In this document: in pieces, positions 45,477 to 47,325 of the stretch
How positions within the stretch are numbered: position 1 is the stretch's first letter
Layout of the letters: each line of letters starts with the position of its first letter
DNA from: Candidatus Nomurabacteria bacterium RIFCSPHIGHO2_01_FULL_40_20
Lineage (GTDB): Bacteria > Patescibacteriota > Minisyncoccia > Phycocordibacterales > UBA9973
Assembly (NCBI GenBank): GCA_001786835.1
Contig: MFTO01000011.1
Span: 4,152 to 51,476, forward strand
Reading direction: 5' to 3'
DNA: 47,325 nucleotides
Translations under genes and position numbers: made by a program
Notes under the pieces: generated by a model
Seen by the model: the letters and a program-made list of their open reading frames with translations, nothing else
Database searches by the model: none
Told to the model about the DNA's origin: nothing

Positions 45477-46103
45477 TTACAAACTTTTTAATACGACCAC
45501 GACCCCATCTTTACCTTCTAAATCTTTACGCTTAATGGTGAGTTTGTCAACACTCTCCGCCTTCTCCTCGCCGAGTTCTTTTAGAAATGCTCGGAGCGAT
45601 GCGGAATCATAATCCATCGGAATAATCATCTTGGGTTCGAGCGAAGAGGCAAGCTTAGCTGAATCTTTGGCTGAAAGAGCTCCGTCTCCGCCGGTGGGAA
45701 TGAAAAGTATATCTGGCCCGTCTATCGCTTCGCGCGCTTCTTTGGAAAGCGGAAAGGAAGAAAGGGTGCCTAAAAAAACTAAATTGATATCGTCAATGGC
45801 AAGTGTATAAACGGTATTGATATATTTTTTGCTCGCCACACTGCCCTCGGTCATTATCCCTTTGATAAAAATTTCTTTTACTTCGTAATCTCCCGGACCG
45901 GTGATGGCAAAAGGTATGCGGTCGCCACGTCCGAGCTGTTCTATGCCATTATAATCCGGATGGTTCGTAGTGATAAGCGCGATGTCCGCGCCAAAATGCG
46001 CCGAGACGCCGGACTTGGAGTTTTTACTGACTGGGTTGAAGGCGAGAACCATCTCCCCTTGAGTAATTTTAAAAAATTGTTTGCCGAAATATGTGATAAT
46101 CAT
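45477..46103 (-). CDS. MBL-fold metal-dependent hydrolase-like protein
   Basis: MIITYFGKQFFKI...ALITTNHPDYNGI...GPGDYEVKEIFIKGI...PKMIIPMDY. Confidence 0.8.
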   Translation of the reverse strand: MIITYFGKQFFKITQGEMVLAFNPVSKNSKSGVSAHFGADIALITTNHPDYNGIEQLGRGDRIPFAITGPGDYEVKEIFIKGIMTEGSVASKKYINTVYTLAIDDINLVFLGTLSSFPLSKEAREAIDGPDILFIPTGGDGALSAKDSAKLASSLEPKMIIPMDYDSASLRAFLKELGEEKAESVDKLTIKRKDLEGKDGVVVVLKSL

Positions 46104-46290
46104 TCTCTATAGTATAGCAGAAAAATTCCAAAAAGAAAGACGAAAAAATATAAACTTGAGCCATCCACACACTCAACGGGGACTTGGCGGGAACTTGGCG
46201 GTTAAACCGCAAAGTGGATCGCCGAATGGATTGCTTGCAATTTTTAGAGATTGTAGTAGTATGGTTTAATAAGTAAATATTTTATTATTA

Positions 46291-46370
46291 GCGGCGCTAG
46301 GGTAACACTCCACGACAAGTTGTCGGGAACACCTAAGCCTTACATCCGCTACAGTTTGAGCGGATTTTTT
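46291..46370 (+). ncRNA. Unassigned structured RNA candidate ending in a terminator
   Basis: GGC.TAGG...CGACA-AGT-TGTCG...CCTA.GCC followed by ATCCGCTacagtttgAGCGGATTTTTT. Confidence 0.4.
46344..46370 (+). terminator. Rho-independent terminator
   Basis: ATCCGCT-8 nt-AGCGGAT followed by a T run. Confidence 0.7.
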
Positions 46371-46378
46371 GTTAAAAT

Positions 46379-46500
46379 AATGAGCGTAGCGAATATATTT
46401 TAACAACCCTGTTAAATGCCCTTCAGGCAATTTTTGCTTTTGCAAAAATTATTTAACAGGGTAAAGATTTTTATATTCATTTCATTCATTAAAAATCATT
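46379..46500 (+). repeat. Palindromic element, family 2, upstream of the S1-like gene
   Basis: CCCTGTTAAATGCCCTTCAGGCAATTTTTGC...AAAATTATTTAACAGGGT and an outer arm shared with 42069-42180. Confidence 0.88.
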
Positions 46501-46501
46501 T

Positions 46502-47325
46502 ATGCAAAAAGAAGAAACAGTAATAACAGAAAATTTGATACTAAAATCTATTGCGGACCGAAGTCGCACTAAGCCGGAAATCGAGTCTCTCGTGGAAGGA
46601 CCGGTGATTTTAATACAAAAATCATCTGTGTATGTGGACCTATCCCCTTTCGGCACAGGTATTATTTACGGACGCGAATTCATCAACGCCAAGGATATTA
46701 TTAAAAAAATAAATCTGGGTGACATCATCAAAGCCAAGGTAGTGGAGACAGAGAACGAAGATGGCTATATTGAACTTTCCTTAAAAGAAGCAAAACAAGC
46801 GCTCACTTGGAGTGAAGCGGAAAAGGCAATCAAAGAGAAAACAATACTGGAGCTCGAAGTCAAAGACGCAAACAAGGGCGGACTGATATTGGAGTGGCAA
46901 GGTCTCCAAGGATTCCTACCCGCTTCCCAACTCAAAGCCGAACACTACCCTCGTGTGCTTGATTCGGATAAAGACAAAATTTTGAAAGAACTGAAAAAAC
47001 TAGTCGGACAAAAAATAGGGGTTATGATTATTTCCACTATTCCCAAAGAGGGCAAGCTTATATTTTCTGAAAAAGACAACGACGGAGAAGAGAAAAAAGA
47101 AATCCTCGGCAAATACAATGTAGGCGACGAACTTCTCTGCACCATAGCGGGAATCGTGGACTTTGGAATATTCTTAAAATTAGAAGACGGCTTGGAAGGG
47201 TTGGTTCATATTTCCGAACTTGACTGGGGACTAGTAGAAGACCCGCGAGTACTTTTTAAGGTAGGTGAACAAATTCGCGCCAAAGTAATCGAAATCAAAG
47301 ATGGAAAAGTATCGCTCTCCATCAA
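46502..47325 (+). CDS. rpsA: S1-domain protein (30S ribosomal protein S1-like), 3' truncated by the window
   Basis: Manual translation MQKEETVITENLILKSIADRSRTKPEIESLVEG...; S1 repeats ending VGDELLCTIAGIVDFGIFLKLEDGLEGLVHISEL; no stop before 47325. Confidence 0.88.
   Translation, partial: MQKEETVITENLILKSIADRSRTKPEIESLVEGPVILIQKSSVYVDLSPFGTGIIYGREFINAKDIIKKINLGDIIKAKVVETENEDGYIELSLKEAKQALTWSEAEKAIKEKTILELEVKDANKGGLILEWQGLQGFLPASQLKAEHYPRVLDSDKDKILKELKKLVGQKIGVMIISTIPKEGKLIFSEKDNDGEEKKEILGKYNVGDELLCTIAGIVDFGIFLKLEDGLEGLVHISELDWGLVEDPRVLFKVGEQIRAKVIEIKDGKVSLSI

Noticed and set aside
45188-47145. Minus-strand ORF 46945-47145 and plus-strand 46081-46269
   Set aside because: The first is antisense to the S1-like CDS; the second spans a promoter/intergenic region with no coding features.
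1-47325. CRISPR array, prophage, IS transposase or rRNA operon
   Set aside because: No regularly spaced direct repeats, cas, phage structural, transposase or rRNA sequence recognised.

Overview
This window looks like a Patescibacteria/CPR (probably Parcubacteria-like) chromosome segment. That placement is inferred from gene content and protein style; no search was run. The core genes include the alpha operon (infA-rpmJ-rpsM-rpsK-rpsD-rpoA-rplQ) followed by rplM-rpsI-grpE and DUF5674. Other core genes are a PilM-like protein, a short alaS, mgtC-like, mnmA, mltG, typA, a family-4 UDG, clpB, a cysteine desulfurase, infB-rbfA, gyrA and a 3'-truncated S1-like gene. There are five tRNAs (Tyr, Cys, Leu-UAA, Lys-CUU, Leu-UAG). 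Accessory content includes a pair of paralogous Cys-rich zinc-ribbon proteins, a RelE-like toxin/antitoxin pair, a LAGLIDADG homing endonuclease whose 3' end runs into tRNA-Leu, a cupredoxin fusion protein, and five tandem small two-TM (VirB2/TrbC-like) proteins next to a solute-binding protein. The most unusual signal is a collection of dispersed palindromic elements of about 70-120 bp in several sequence families. One family (TIR ATCCCGTACGAAAT...ATTTCGTACGGGAT and variants) sits directly on the start codon of four genes (rpsK, infB, a DUF4446-like gene and a membrane-anchored gene). Other families appear as in-frame insertions inside conserved genes: three in the cysteine desulfurase and one in mnmA, with smaller hairpins in grpE and typA. 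Several families also occur in intergenic regions. The window also shows repeated -10/ATG spacing consistent with leaderless mRNAs, a three-tier structured 5' leader, and an unassigned structured RNA candidate.
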